Shown here one piece after another: positions 36,765 through 46,600 of a stretch of DNA of 64,000 nt (position 1 is the first letter of the stretch; each line of letters begins with the position of its first letter). Source of the DNA: Micromonospora sp. WMMD882 (lineage in GTDB: Bacteria; Actinomycetota; Actinomycetes; Mycobacteriales; Micromonosporaceae); the NCBI RefSeq assembly GCF_027497255.1, contig NZ_CP114903.1:248001-312000 (forward strand), written 5' to 3'. A program made the position numbers and the translations under genes. The notes beneath the pieces were generated by a model that saw only the letters and a program-made list of their open reading frames with translations, had not been told where the DNA came from and searched no databases.

Positions 36765-37655
36765 ATGACACCCGGAGAGGGGAGTCCGTTGGTGACTGCG
36801 GAGCATGCGCACGCGGAGGGGGACCAGCCCGGATCGACGGGACCCGCCAGCGTGCTCGACGAGATTCTGGCCGGCGTACGCGAGGACGTCGCCCGGCGGC
36901 AGGAGCAGATCCCGATGGAGCGGATCCGCGAACTCGCCGCCGCCGCACCGCCCCCGCTGGACGCGTACGCCGCCCTGCGACGACCCGGCGTGGCGGTGAT
37001 CGCCGAGGTGAAACGCTCCTCCCCGTCCCGGGGACAGCTCGCCGAGATCGCCGACCCGGCCGAGCTGGCCGGGGAGTACGCCGCCGGCGGCGCGCGGGCG
37101 ATCAGCGTGCTGACCGAGGGGCGCTGGTTCGGCGGCTCGCTCGACGACCTGGCCGCCGTCCGGGCCGCCGTGCAGGTCCCGGTCCTGCGCAAGGACTTCG
37201 TGGTCTCCAGCTACCAGGTGCACGAGGCCCGCGCGCACGGGGCCGACCTGGTGCTGCTGATCGTCGCGGCCCTGGAGCAGAACGCCCTGGTCGGGCTCCT
37301 GGAGCGGATCGAGTCGCTTGGGATGACCGCCCTGGTCGAGGTGCACGACGAGGAGGAGGCCGACCGGGCCCTGGAGGCCGGCGCCCAGGTCATCGGGGTC
37401 AACGCCCGGGACCTGCGCACCCTGGAGGTCGACCGGTCGGTGTTCGAGCGGATCGCGCCCGGTCTGCCGAGCAGCGTCGTCAAGATCGCCGAGTCGGGGG
37501 TGCGCGGGCCGCACGACCTGATCCGGTACGCCTCCGCCGGAGCGGACGCCGTCCTGGTCGGCGAGGGCCTGGTCACCCAGAAGAGCCCCCGCGAGGCGGT
37601 GGCCGAGCTGGTCAACGCCGGCAACCACCCGGCCACCCCCCGCCCGGTGCGGTGA
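36765..37655 (+). CDS. trpC: Indole-3-glycerol-phosphate synthase
   Basis: 296 residues if started at ATG 36765 (leaderless), 287 from GTG 36792 (good ribosome-binding site). The enzyme closes the indole ring from CdRP. Seen: [17 protein letters not shown], catalytic Lys in [11 protein letters not shown], second Lys in [25 protein letters not shown], and [13 protein letters not shown] at the phosphate site. First gene of trpC-trpB-trpA. trpD is absent here. The TrpF step upstream of it is probably done by PriA. Confidence 0.95.
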   Translation: MTPGEGSPLVTAEHAHAEGDQPGSTGPASVLDEILAGVREDVARRQEQIPMERIRELAAAAPPPLDAYAALRRPGVAVIAEVKRSSPSRGQLAEIADPAELAGEYAAGGARAISVLTEGRWFGGSLDDLAAVRAAVQVPVLRKDFVVSSYQVHEARAHGADLVLLIVAALEQNALVGLLERIESLGMTALVEVHDEEEADRALEAGAQVIGVNARDLRTLEVDRSVFERIAPGLPSSVVKIAESGVRGPHDLIRYASAGADAVLVGEGLVTQKSPREAVAELVNAGNHPATPRPVR

Positions 37656-37712
37656 GCCGCGCCGGCTGACCGTCCCCGTACCGGCCGACCCGAACAGCGA
37701 GAGAGGACCCGC

Positions 37713-38951
37713 ATGAGCGCCAACCCGCCGGCACCCCGCCCCGCCGCCGAGGTGCCCGACAGCGCCGGTCACTTCGGCCGGTACGGCGGCCGGTTCGTCC
37801 CGGAGGCCCTGGTGGCCGCCCTGGACGAGCTGGACGCGGCGTGGCGCAAGGCGATGGGCGACGAGGAGTTCCTGGCCGAGTTCGACGCGCTGCTGCGCAA
37901 CTACGCCGGGACCCCGTCGCTGCTCTACCCGGCCCACCGGTTCTCCGCGAAGGTCGGCGCGCGGGTGCTGCTCAAGCGGGAGGATCTCAACCACACCGGG
38001 GCGCACAAGGTGCGCAACGTGCTCGGCCAGGCCCTGCTCACCCGGCGGATGGGCAAGACCCGGGTGATCGCCGAGACGGGGGCCGGGCAGCACGGCGTGG
38101 CCACCGCGACCGCCGCCGCCCTGTTCGACCTGGAGTGCGTGGTCTACATGGGCCAGGTCGACACCGAGCGGCAGGCGCTCAACGTGGCCCGGATGCGGAT
38201 GCTCGGCGCCACGGTCGTCCCGGTCACCAACGGCTCGCGCACCCTCAAGGACGCGATGAACGAGGCGATGCGGGACTGGGTGGCCAACGTCGACCAGACC
38301 CACTACCTGATCGGCACCGCCGCCGGCCCGCACCCGTTCCCGGCGATGGTCCGCGACTTCGTCAAGGGCATCGGCGAGGAGGCGCGGCAGCAGTGCCTCG
38401 ACCAGACCGGCGCGCTGCCGGACGCGGTCGCGGCCTGCGTCGGCGGCGGTTCCAACGCGCTCGGCATCTTCCACGCCTTCGTCGACGACACCGACGTGCG
38501 GCTGTACGGCTTCGAGGCCGGCGGGGACGGCGTCGACACCGACCGGCACGCGGCCAGCATCACCGGGGGCCGGTCCGGGGTGCTGCACGGCACCCGCACC
38601 TACGTGCTCCAGGACGCCGACGGGCAGACCGTGGAGTCGCACTCGATCTCCGCCGGCCTGGACTACCCGGGCGTCGGCCCGGAGCACGCCTGGCTGCACG
38701 ACAGCGGCCGGGCCCGGTACGAGCCGGTCACCGACGACGAGGCGATGGCCGCGTTCGAGCTGCTCTGCCGCACCGAGGGCATCATCCCGGCGATCGAGAG
38801 CTCGCACGCGCTGGCCGGCGCGCTGAAGATCGCTCCCCGGCTCGCCGCCGAGCTGGGCCGGGAGCCGGTCATCGTGGTCAACCTCTCGGGGCGGGGCGAC
38901 AAGGACGTCCACACCGCCGGCGGGTACTTCGGCATCCTCGACAAGGAGTGA
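37713..38951 (+). CDS. trpB: Tryptophan synthase beta subunit
   Basis: 412-residue PLP enzyme joining indole and serine. The PLP lysine is in [29 protein letters not shown] and the phosphate-binding [10 protein letters not shown] are the expected marks, and [14 protein letters not shown] carries the conserved Glu. GAGAGGA lies nine bases before the ATG. TrpA follows after 4 nt. The length is normal. Confidence 0.98.
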   Translation: MSANPPAPRPAAEVPDSAGHFGRYGGRFVPEALVAALDELDAAWRKAMGDEEFLAEFDALLRNYAGTPSLLYPAHRFSAKVGARVLLKREDLNHTGAHKVRNVLGQALLTRRMGKTRVIAETGAGQHGVATATAAALFDLECVVYMGQVDTERQALNVARMRMLGATVVPVTNGSRTLKDAMNEAMRDWVANVDQTHYLIGTAAGPHPFPAMVRDFVKGIGEEARQQCLDQTGALPDAVAACVGGGSNALGIFHAFVDDTDVRLYGFEAGGDGVDTDRHAASITGGRSGVLHGTRTYVLQDADGQTVESHSISAGLDYPGVGPEHAWLHDSGRARYEPVTDDEAMAAFELLCRTEGIIPAIESSHALAGALKIAPRLAAELGREPVIVVNLSGRGDKDVHTAGGYFGILDKE

Positions 38952-38955
38952 ACGG

Positions 38956-39762
38956 ATGAGCCGGATCGGGGTCGCCTTCGACAAGGCGCGGGCGGACGGG
39001 CGGGCCCTGCTGATCGGCTGCATGCCGGCCGGCTTCCCGACCGTCGACGGGAGCATCGCCGCGATGACCGCCATGGTCGAGGCCGGCGTCGACGTGATCG
39101 AGATGGAGATCCCGTACTCCGATCCGGTGATGGACGGCCCGGTGATCCAGAAGGCGAGCGACATCGCCCTCGCCGGCGGGGTCCGTACCGCCGACGCGGT
39201 GCGGATCGTCGAGGCGGTCGCGGCCACCGGCGCGCCCGTGGTGACGATGACCTACTGGAACCCGATCGAGCAGTACGGCGTCGACGCGTTCGCCCGGGAC
39301 CTGGCCGCCGCCGGGGGCACCGGCCTGATCACCCCCGATCTCATCCCCGACGAGGCCGACGAGTGGCTGGCCGCCTCGGACGCCCACGGCCTCGACCGGA
39401 CCTTCCTGGTGTCCCCGTCGTCCACCGACGCGCGTCTGGCGATGACGGTCGCGCACTGCCGGGGCTTCGTCTACGCCACCGCGGTGATGGGGGTGACCGG
39501 GGCCCGGGCGCAGACCTCGGAGGCGGCGCCCACCCTGGTCGGCCGGGTCCGGGCGGTCACCGATCTGCCGGTCGGGGTCGGTCTCGGCGTGGGCACCGGC
39601 GCGCAGGCCGGCACCGTGGGCGGCTACGCCGACGGGGTGATCGTGGGCAGCGCGCTGATCCGCTGCCTGCTCGACGCCCCCGACCAGACCGCGGGCCTGA
39701 CCGCGTTGCGGGCCCTCTCCGCCGAGCTGGCCGAGGGTGTCCGCGCCCCTCGACCGGCCTGA
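38956..39762 (+). CDS. trpA: Tryptophan synthase alpha subunit
   Basis: 268-residue (beta-alpha)8 barrel that cleaves indole-3-glycerol phosphate and passes indole to TrpB. The catalytic Glu and Asp are in VIEMEIPYSDPVMDGP. LITPDLIPDEADEWL, YATAVMGVTGARAQ and the phosphate-binding VGVGLGVGTGAQ are also present. The ATG follows four bases after the trpB stop. The long repeat-rich gap downstream separates it from lgt. Confidence 0.97.
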   Translation: MSRIGVAFDKARADGRALLIGCMPAGFPTVDGSIAAMTAMVEAGVDVIEMEIPYSDPVMDGPVIQKASDIALAGGVRTADAVRIVEAVAATGAPVVTMTYWNPIEQYGVDAFARDLAAAGGTGLITPDLIPDEADEWLAASDAHGLDRTFLVSPSSTDARLAMTVAHCRGFVYATAVMGVTGARAQTSEAAPTLVGRVRAVTDLPVGVGLGVGTGAQAGTVGGYADGVIVGSALIRCLLDAPDQTAGLTALRALSAELAEGVRAPRPA

Positions 39763-39864
39763 CCCACCCGCCCCGCCTCCCGGCCACCCCGCTTCATCGC
39801 CTCCCGGGCATCCCGCCTCCCGGTCCAGTCCGTCGCCCCGCCTTCTTCCCGACGGTAGGTCCTC

Positions 39865-39982
39865 CGGCAGCCTGTCGGGCTGCCCCGTCCGTGCGCCCGC
39901 CTGGGTCTGCGATCGTGACTGCGATCGTGGCTGTGGTCATGCCGTTCGGCAGGCTGTCGAGCTGCCCCGTCCGTGCGTCCGC
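39865..39982. repeat. 36-bp direct repeat related to a palindromic element
   Basis: The copies at 39865-39900 and 39947-39982 differ at three positions. Each contains CTGTCGGGCTGCCCCG or CTGTCGAGCTGCCCCG, the left half of the hairpin element found at 50626, 50911 and 61194, followed by TCCGTGCG. Confidence 0.75.
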
Positions 39983-40373
39983 TCCGCGCGGAGCCGACAC
40001 GACCCGTCGCGGCTCGCATCCGGCTGCTGTTCCGCCCCATCTCCGGGGCAGCTCCAGAGGCTCTCCACCGCCCGGACGTCGGTCCTGCTCACCGCTCCTG
40101 GACAGGCCGGCGACCGGCACGCCGAGGTGGAGCAGGGCTGTGCGCCGAAACGCCGCGATCACCAAGGCTCCGAGATCACCAAGGCCCGGCGACCCGCCCA
40201 CGTCGGGCAGGACAGCGCGCCGAATCCGGGCGGGCAGGCGAGACATCGGAGCCGGGCGGGCAGGCGAGACGCCGCAAGCGAGGCGGGCAAGCTGCTGGGG
40301 AGGCTGGGCAGGGTCGCCGGGCGGGGCGGCCGGCCGACGCCGGACCGGGGTGCCCCCCGACCGGGCGCGACGG

Positions 40374-40379
40374 TAGCGT
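40374..40379 (+). promoter_or_regulatory. Candidate -10 box of lgt (leaderless)
   Basis: TAGCGT, 8 nt, then GTG 40388. There is no ribosome-binding site before the start codon. Confidence 0.45.
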
Positions 40380-40387
40380 GTGCACCC

Positions 40388-41455
40388 GTGACATACGCCT
40401 CGCTGACTCCCCAGGCGGCTCTGCCCAGCCCCAGCACCGCGGTCTGGCAGCTCGGACCGGTGCCGATCCGGGCGTACGCGCTGTGCATCGTCGCCGGCAT
40501 CGTGGTGGCCTGCCTGGTGACCGAGTACCGGTTGCGTCGCCGGGGCGTGGCGCCCGGCGCGGTGCTCGACATCGCGGTCTGGGCGGTGCCCGCCGGCATC
40601 ATCGGGGCCCGCATCTACCACGTGATCACCTCGCCCGGGAAGTACTTCGGCACCGGCGGCGACCCGTTGGCCGCGTTCGCCATCTGGGAGGGCGGGCTCG
40701 GCATCTGGGGCGCGGTCGCCGGTGGCGCGGTCGGCGCGTGGCTCGCCGCGCGCCAGCTCGGCATCCCGTTCGCGGTGGTGGCCGACGCCCTCGCCCCGGG
40801 ACTGCCGCTGGCCCAGGCGGTCGGCCGGCTCGGCAACTGGTTCAACAACGAGCTGTACGGCGGCCGTACCACCCTGCCGTGGGGGCTGGAGATCCACCGG
40901 ATGGACCCGGACAACCCCGGCCAGGCGCTACGCGACCAGGGCGGTCAGCCGATCCTCGAACCTGGTCTCTACCATCCGACGTTCGCCTACGAGGCGCTCT
41001 GGAACGTCGGCGTCGCCCTGCTGGTCCTCGCCCTGGACCGACGGCTGAAGCTGGGTCGGGGGCGGGCCTTCGCGCTCTACGTGATGGGCTACACCGCCGG
41101 CCGGTTCTGGATCGAGCTGATGCGCACCGACGACGCCACCGAGATCCTCGGCCTGCGGCTCAACGTGTGGACCTCGGCGCTGGTGTTCCTGGGCGCGCTC
41201 GTCTACTTCGTCCGGGTCCGGGGGCCACGGGAGTACCTGGTCCCGATCGCCGCGCCGGAGCCGACGCCGGCCGCCGACGGCGGGGACGTCTCCCAGCGTG
41301 ACCTGTCCCGCGCCGCTGCCGCCCCCGACCCGGCCGCCCCCCAGGGGTACCGGGTGGTCGGGGAGGAGCAGTTCCGGGCGTACCGGGACACCGGCACGTT
41401 GCCGCCCGAGGAGCCGGCCGCCGACCGGGCCGCCTCGGCCGAGCGCGACGGCTGA
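40388..41455 (+). CDS. lgt: Phosphatidylglycerol-prolipoprotein diacylglyceryl transferase
   Basis: 355-residue membrane enzyme attaching diacylglycerol to the lipobox cysteine of prolipoproteins, the step before LspA (8480). Seven hydrophobic helices. GARIYHVI, WEGGLGIWGAVAGG, QAVGRLGNWFNNELYGG (the Lgt signature) and YHPTFAYEALWN are diagnostic; the essential His and Arg of the family are within them. The last ~60 residues are a hydrophilic Ala/Pro-rich tail seen in actinobacterial Lgt. The GTG was picked from family alignment memory and its leaderless -10 box. Confidence 0.95.
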   Translation: MTYASLTPQAALPSPSTAVWQLGPVPIRAYALCIVAGIVVACLVTEYRLRRRGVAPGAVLDIAVWAVPAGIIGARIYHVITSPGKYFGTGGDPLAAFAIWEGGLGIWGAVAGGAVGAWLAARQLGIPFAVVADALAPGLPLAQAVGRLGNWFNNELYGGRTTLPWGLEIHRMDPDNPGQALRDQGGQPILEPGLYHPTFAYEALWNVGVALLVLALDRRLKLGRGRAFALYVMGYTAGRFWIELMRTDDATEILGLRLNVWTSALVFLGALVYFVRVRGPREYLVPIAAPEPTPAADGGDVSQRDLSRAAAAPDPAAPQGYRVVGEEQFRAYRDTGTLPPEEPAADRAASAERDG

Positions 41456-41460
41456 CGGTC

Positions 41461-42663
41461 GTGGCCGCGCGTACCGCTGTGGTGGTGGGGGCCGGGGTCG
41501 GCGGCCTCGCCGCCGCCGGGGCGCTGGCCCGCTCCGGCTGGGACGTGACCCTCCTGGAACGGGCCGACCGGGTGCGTCCCGCGCCGACCGCGGTGGTGCT
41601 CTGGCCCAACGGGGTCCGGGCGCTGCGCGCGCTGGGTCTCGGCGCGGGACTGGACACCATCGCCACCCCGCTGCCCGACGGCGGGATCCGCCGTCCGGAC
41701 GGGCACTGGCTGGTGCAGCCGCGTCCCACCCCGGCCGAGCGGATGCCGGTCGTGGTGCACCGGGAGGACCTGCACGACGCCCTGGTCGCCGGGCTCGGCG
41801 ACCGGGTGGACCTGCGTACCGGCGTGACGGTGCGGACGGTGCGCGCCGGCGGCGACGAGCGGCCCTGGGTCGGTGACGACCACCGACGCCACGAGGCGGA
41901 TCTGGTGGTCGCGGCCGACGGGGTGGACAGCGTGATCCGTCGCCAGCTCGCGCCCTCGGTCGGGGTGGTGGCCTCCGGCAGCGCCACCTGGCGGGCGGTG
42001 ATCCCGTGGTACCGCGCGCCCCGGTTGCCCGCCGACCAGCCGGCCGGCGGCGAGACCCTGGGGGCCGGCTACCGGTTCGTCTCGGCTCCGCTCGGCGAGC
42101 GCGGCGCCACCGGGGGGACCAACCGGGGCGGCATCTACTGGATGGCGACCGCCGCGGGCGCGTCCCGGCCGGAGCCGCCGGAGACCCAGCTCGCCCTGCT
42201 GCGTCGCTGGTTCGCCGGCTGGCCCGCGCCGGTCGGCGAGCTGCTGGCCGCCACCGAGCCGGCCGACCTGGTCCAACAGGAGGTCCGCGAGCTGCGTCCG
42301 CTGCCCCGCCAGTACGCGTTCCGGTCCGGTCCCGGCGGGGTGGTGCTGCTCGGTGACGCCGCGCACGCCATGCCCCCGCACCTCGGGCAGGGCACCTGCC
42401 TGGCCTTCGAGGACGCGGCCACCCTGGCGTCCCTGCTGCGGGAGGCCCGGCTGCCGGACGCGGCCGCCGCGTACGACCGGACCCGCCGTCCCCGGGTGGC
42501 CACCGTGGTCCGGCAGACCCGGCGAATGTCGGCGGTGCTCCAGACCCGGGGCCGGTTGGCGCTGCGCGCCCGCGACGCGGCGCTCGGCCCGATCACCACC
42601 CGCCTGCTCGGCCACGCCGCGTCGACCGCCGCCCAGTGGCGTCCGCCCTCCCCGTCCGCCTGA
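41461..42663 (+). CDS. FAD-dependent monooxygenase
   Basis: 400 residues of the PheA/TfdB- and salicylate-hydroxylase-like flavoprotein family. Rossmann loop GAGVGGLAAAGALARSG at the start, ADLVVAADGVDSVIR in the middle, and VVLLGDAAHAMPPHLGQG near 300 bind FAD; FEDAATLASLL follows. These enzymes hydroxylate aromatic rings or related substrates with NAD(P)H and oxygen. The GTG starts five bases after lgt, but no functional tie to lipoproteins is apparent. Substrate unknown. Confidence 0.9.
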   Translation: MAARTAVVVGAGVGGLAAAGALARSGWDVTLLERADRVRPAPTAVVLWPNGVRALRALGLGAGLDTIATPLPDGGIRRPDGHWLVQPRPTPAERMPVVVHREDLHDALVAGLGDRVDLRTGVTVRTVRAGGDERPWVGDDHRRHEADLVVAADGVDSVIRRQLAPSVGVVASGSATWRAVIPWYRAPRLPADQPAGGETLGAGYRFVSAPLGERGATGGTNRGGIYWMATAAGASRPEPPETQLALLRRWFAGWPAPVGELLAATEPADLVQQEVRELRPLPRQYAFRSGPGGVVLLGDAAHAMPPHLGQGTCLAFEDAATLASLLREARLPDAAAAYDRTRRPRVATVVRQTRRMSAVLQTRGRLALRARDAALGPITTRLLGHAASTAAQWRPPSPSA

Positions 42664-42666
42664 CGG

Positions 42667-43512
42667 TCAGGTGAGCAGGGCGGCGGGTTCGGCGATGCAG
42701 GCGGTGCCGACGCGGCGGAACCCGACCCGGACGTACACCCGGGCGATCTCCTCGCTGCCGGCGGAGAGGAAGACCAGCTCCGTGCCGGCGGCCAGCAGGG
42801 CGTGGGCGAGGGTGGCGGTGACCGCCGCGCCGAGTCCCCGGCGGCGGGCCACCGGCAGGGTCGCCACCCCGGCGATCTCGGCCACGTCGTCGACCCGCAT
42901 GGCCATGCCGCTGGCCAGCGCGCCGTCGGCGGGGGTGGCGGCGATCGCGGAGAGTCGCCGGCCGTCGCCGATCCGGGAGCCTTCCTCCTCGACGGCGGCG
43001 AGGTCCAGCTCGGCCACGGCGGCGTCGCGTTCGGTCGGGCCGACGTGGCCGGGGGCGGTGCCGGCCGCGCCGAACCCGACCGCCGCGACGGCCCGCCGCA
43101 CCGCCACCTGCGCGGCGAAGTCCGGCGCGGCCGGGTCCAGCAACCGCACGGGTACGTCGGTGAGGGCGCCCGGGTCGGGCAGGGCGGCCGGGTCCAGCAC
43201 CATCAGCGGCGCCTCCAGCACGCTCAGTCCCGCCGAGCGGGCCACGGCCAGCAGGTCGGGCGTGGTCTCGTGGACCCATTCGAAGGCTTCGGGCAGCCCG
43301 AGCTCCCGTTGCCGGGCCCGGACGTCGTTGATGTCGGCCAGCGAGGGCGGCCGGTCGGCGTCGCGGCGGGGCCGGGCGTAGAACGGCCAGCCGGCCCCGT
43401 CCCGGACGAAGAGCACCAGAGCGCCGTACGCTTCGGGGTGGGCCGCGTCCCGGGGCACCGCGTCGTAGAAGCGTTCCAGGCGGTCGAACGTCTCAGCGGG
43501 TACGTGATCCAC
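42667..43512 (-). CDS. GNAT-family N-acetyltransferase
   Basis: 281 residues in two parts. Residues ~1-120 form an N-terminal domain with VRARQRELGLPEAFEWVHET, seen in other actinobacterial acetyltransferases. Residues ~130-280 are the GNAT fold. The acetyl-CoA loop is ARRRGLGAAV after the IAGVATLPV strand, and VYVRVGFRRVG is near the end. The acceptor is unknown. GTG 43512 is six bases from TAGTCT, a leaderless arrangement. Convergent with the monooxygenase gene three bases away. Confidence 0.88.
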   Translation of the reverse strand: MDHVPAETFDRLERFYDAVPRDAAHPEAYGALVLFVRDGAGWPFYARPRRDADRPPSLADINDVRARQRELGLPEAFEWVHETTPDLLAVARSAGLSVLEAPLMVLDPAALPDPGALTDVPVRLLDPAAPDFAAQVAVRRAVAAVGFGAAGTAPGHVGPTERDAAVAELDLAAVEEEGSRIGDGRRLSAIAATPADGALASGMAMRVDDVAEIAGVATLPVARRRGLGAAVTATLAHALLAAGTELVFLSAGSEEIARVYVRVGFRRVGTACIAEPAALLT

Positions 43513-43518
43513 CGCGCG

Positions 43519-43524
43519 AGACTA
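43519..43524 (-). promoter_or_regulatory. Candidate -10 box of the GNAT gene (leaderless)
   Basis: TAGTCT on the minus strand, 6 nt, then GTG at 43512. Confidence 0.5.
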
Positions 43525-43585
43525 CACGTCCCAGATGATGGAAGTGTGATCAATCCTTCCCGCCCTTGCATGTCGCGCCCTAACG

Positions 43586-43591
43586 TAGACT
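43586..43591 (+). promoter_or_regulatory. Candidate -10 box for gltB
   Basis: TAGACT, about 70 nt upstream of the gltB start, in an A+T-richer stretch between divergent genes. TTGCAT at 43566 is present but with a short 14-nt spacer, so the -35 is uncertain. Confidence 0.4.
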
Positions 43592-43658
43592 CAATAGACC
43601 CTCAAGGGCCGACGTCGTCCCGACCCGTGTTGACACCTGAGCGACGACAGGAGGCCCG

Positions 43659-46600
43659 GTGGCCTTTCCGTACCCTCCCCACCCGCAGACCGCCACACCC
43701 GCCGGCCCGCAGCCGGGCGCGGGCACGCCCGCCGCCCAGGGGCTGTACGACCCGGCGCACGAGCGTGACGCCTGTGGGGTGGCCTTCGTGGCGGACCTGC
43801 ACGGGCGACGTTCCCACCAGGTCGTCGCCAACGGTCTCGGCGCGCTCTGTCGGCTCGACCACCGGGGCGCCCGGGGCGCGGAACCGAACACCGGCGACGG
43901 CGCGGGCATCATGATCCAGGTGCCGGACGCGTTCCTCCGCGCCGTGGTGGACTTCCCCCTCCCGCCCGCCGGCCAGTACGCCACCGGTCTGCTCTTCCTC
44001 CCCGACGACGACGCCGCCGAGGCCCGGGCCCGGCAGGTGCTGGAGAAGTACGCCCTGGTCGAGGGGGCGGACGTGCTCGGCTGGCGGGACGTGCCGGTCG
44101 ACCCGAGCGGCCTCGGCGAGACCGCGCTCGCCGCGATGCCCCGGATCCGGCAGATCTTCCTCGCCGCGCACCGGCTCACCGACACCCCGGACGGGCCGGC
44201 CGGCTCCCCGCTGGCCGGGATCGACCTGGACCGGGTGGTGTTCTGCGTACGCAAGCAGACCGAACGGGAGACCGCCGAGCGGGGCGTGCCGGCGTACTTC
44301 CCGTCGCTGTCCGGGCGCACCCTGGTCTACAAGGGGATGCTCACCCCCGACCAGCTTCCGGCGTACTTCCCGGATCTGCGCGACGAGCGGGTGGCCAGCG
44401 CGATCGCCCTGGTGCACTCGCGGTTCTCCACGAACACGTTCCCGTCCTGGCCGCTGGCGCACCCGTACCGGCTGATCGCCCACAACGGCGAGATCAACAC
44501 CATCCGGGGCAACCGCAACTGGATGCAGGCCCGCGAGGCGCTGCTGCGCAGCCCGAACCTGCCCGGCAACATCCGCCGGCTGTTCCCGGTGTGCACCCCG
44601 GCCGCCTCCGACTCGGCGAACTTCGACGAGGTCCTGGAGCTGCTGCACCTGGCCGGGCGGAGCCTGCCGCACGCGGTGCTGATGATGATCCCCGAGGCGT
44701 GGGAGAACGACCCGGACATGCGCGCCGACAAGCGCGACTTCTACCGGTTCCACGCCAGCCTGATGGAGCCCTGGGACGGCCCCGCCTCGGTGGCCTTCAC
44801 CGACGGCGAGATCGTCGGCGCGGTGCTCGACCGCAACGGGCTGCGCCCGGGGCGCTGGTGGCGCACCTCCGACGGCCTGGTGGTGCTGGGCAGCGAGGCG
44901 GGCGTGCTGGACCTCGACCCGGGCCGGGTGGTCGCCAAGGGGCGGCTCCAGCCGGGCCGGATGTTCCTGGTCGACACGGTCGCCGGGCGGATCGTGCACG
45001 ACGACGAGATCAAGGCCGAGCTGGCCGCCGCGCAGCCGTACGGCGACTGGCTGCACGCCGGGCTGATCGAGCTGGGCGACCTGCCGGCCCGTGAGCACAC
45101 CGTCTACACCCACGACTCGGTGCGCCGCCGGCAGCAGACCTTCGGCTACACCGAGGAGGAGCTGAAGATCCTGCTCGCGCCGATGGCGCGGACCGGCGTC
45201 GAGCCGCTCGGCTCGATGGGCACGGACACCCCGATCGCGCCGCTGTCCACCCGGCCCCGGCTGCTCTACGACTACTTCCACCAGCTCTTCGCGCAGGTCA
45301 CCAACCCGCCGCTGGACGCGATCCGGGAGGAGCTGGTCACCAGTCTCCAGCAGCTCATCGGCCCGGAGGGCAACCTGCTGGACCCGGGGGCGGCGAGCTG
45401 CCGGCAGATCGTGCTGCCGTACCCGGTGATCGACAACGACGAGCTGGCCAAGCTGCTCTCCGTCGACGACGACGGCGACCTGCCCGGCTTCAAGGCGGTC
45501 CGGGTCTCCGGCCTCTACAAGATCCGGGAGGGCGGGGCCGGCATCCGGGCCCGGCTGACCGAGATCTGCCGGCACGTCTCCGAGGCGATCGAGGACGGCG
45601 TACGCATCCTGGTGCTCTCCGACCGGGACTCCAACGCCGACCTGGCGCCGATCCCGTCGCTGCTGCTCACCGCCGCCGTGCACCAGCACCTGGTGCGGGA
45701 GCAGACCCGCACCCAGGTGGCGCTGGTGGTGGAGTCCGGCGACTGCCGGGAGGTGCACCACGCGGCCGTGCTGATCGGGTACGGCGCGGCGGCGGTCAAC
45801 CCGTACCTGGCGTTCGAGTCCGTGGAGGACATGATCACCACGGGCGCGCTGCCCGGCGTGGCGCCGCGCGCCGCCGTCCGCAACTACGTCAAGGCGCTCG
45901 GCAAGGGCGTCCTGAAGATCATGTCGAAGATGGGCATCTCCACCGTCTCGTCGTACTGCGGGGCGCAGGTCTTCGAGGCCGTCGGTCTGGACGCCCAGCT
46001 CGTCGAGCGGTACTTCCGGGGCACTCCGAGCACCATCGGCGGGGTCGACCTGGACGGCGTGCACGCCGAGATCGCCGCCCGGCACGCGCTGGCCTGGCCG
46101 GCCCCGGGCGCCCCGGCGTCGACCGGCCTGGAGGTGGGCGGCGAGTACCAGTGGCGGCGCGAGGGCGAGCTGCACCTGTTCAACCCGGAGACGGTCTTCC
46201 TGCTCCAGCACGCCACCCGCAGCCGGCAGTACGACGTGTTCCGCCAGTATACCGCCAAGGTCGACGCGCTGGCCGCGCAGGCCGGCTCGCTGCGTGGCCT
46301 GTTCACGCTGCGCGCCGGCGTCCGCCCTCCGGTGCCGATCGACGAGGTCGAGCCGGCCAGCGAGATCGTCAAACGGTTCGCCACCGGCGCCATGTCGTAC
46401 GGGTCGATCTCGGCGGAGGCGCACGAGACCCTGGCCGTGGCGATGAACCGCCTCGGCGGCAAGTCCAACACCGGCGAGGGCGGCGAGGACGTCGAGCGGC
46501 TCTACGACCCGGCCCGTCGCTCGGCGGTCAAGCAGATCGCCAGCGGCCGGTTCGGCGTGACCAGCGAATACCTCGTCAACGCCGACGACCTCCAGATCAA

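Larger units (their letters stand above)
39763..40387. other. 625-bp gap with several direct repeats
   Basis: No gene is supported. It carries a 36-bp direct repeat (39865-39900 and 39947-39982, three mismatches), two TGCGATCGTG units (39908 and 39920), two GATCACCAAGGC units (40158 and 40176), and an 18-bp CGGGCGGGCAGGCGAGAC direct repeat (40228 and 40253). GGGGCAGCTCCAG at 40045 is an inverted, imperfect copy of the CTGTCGAGCTGCCCC at 39954. Confidence 0.6.
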
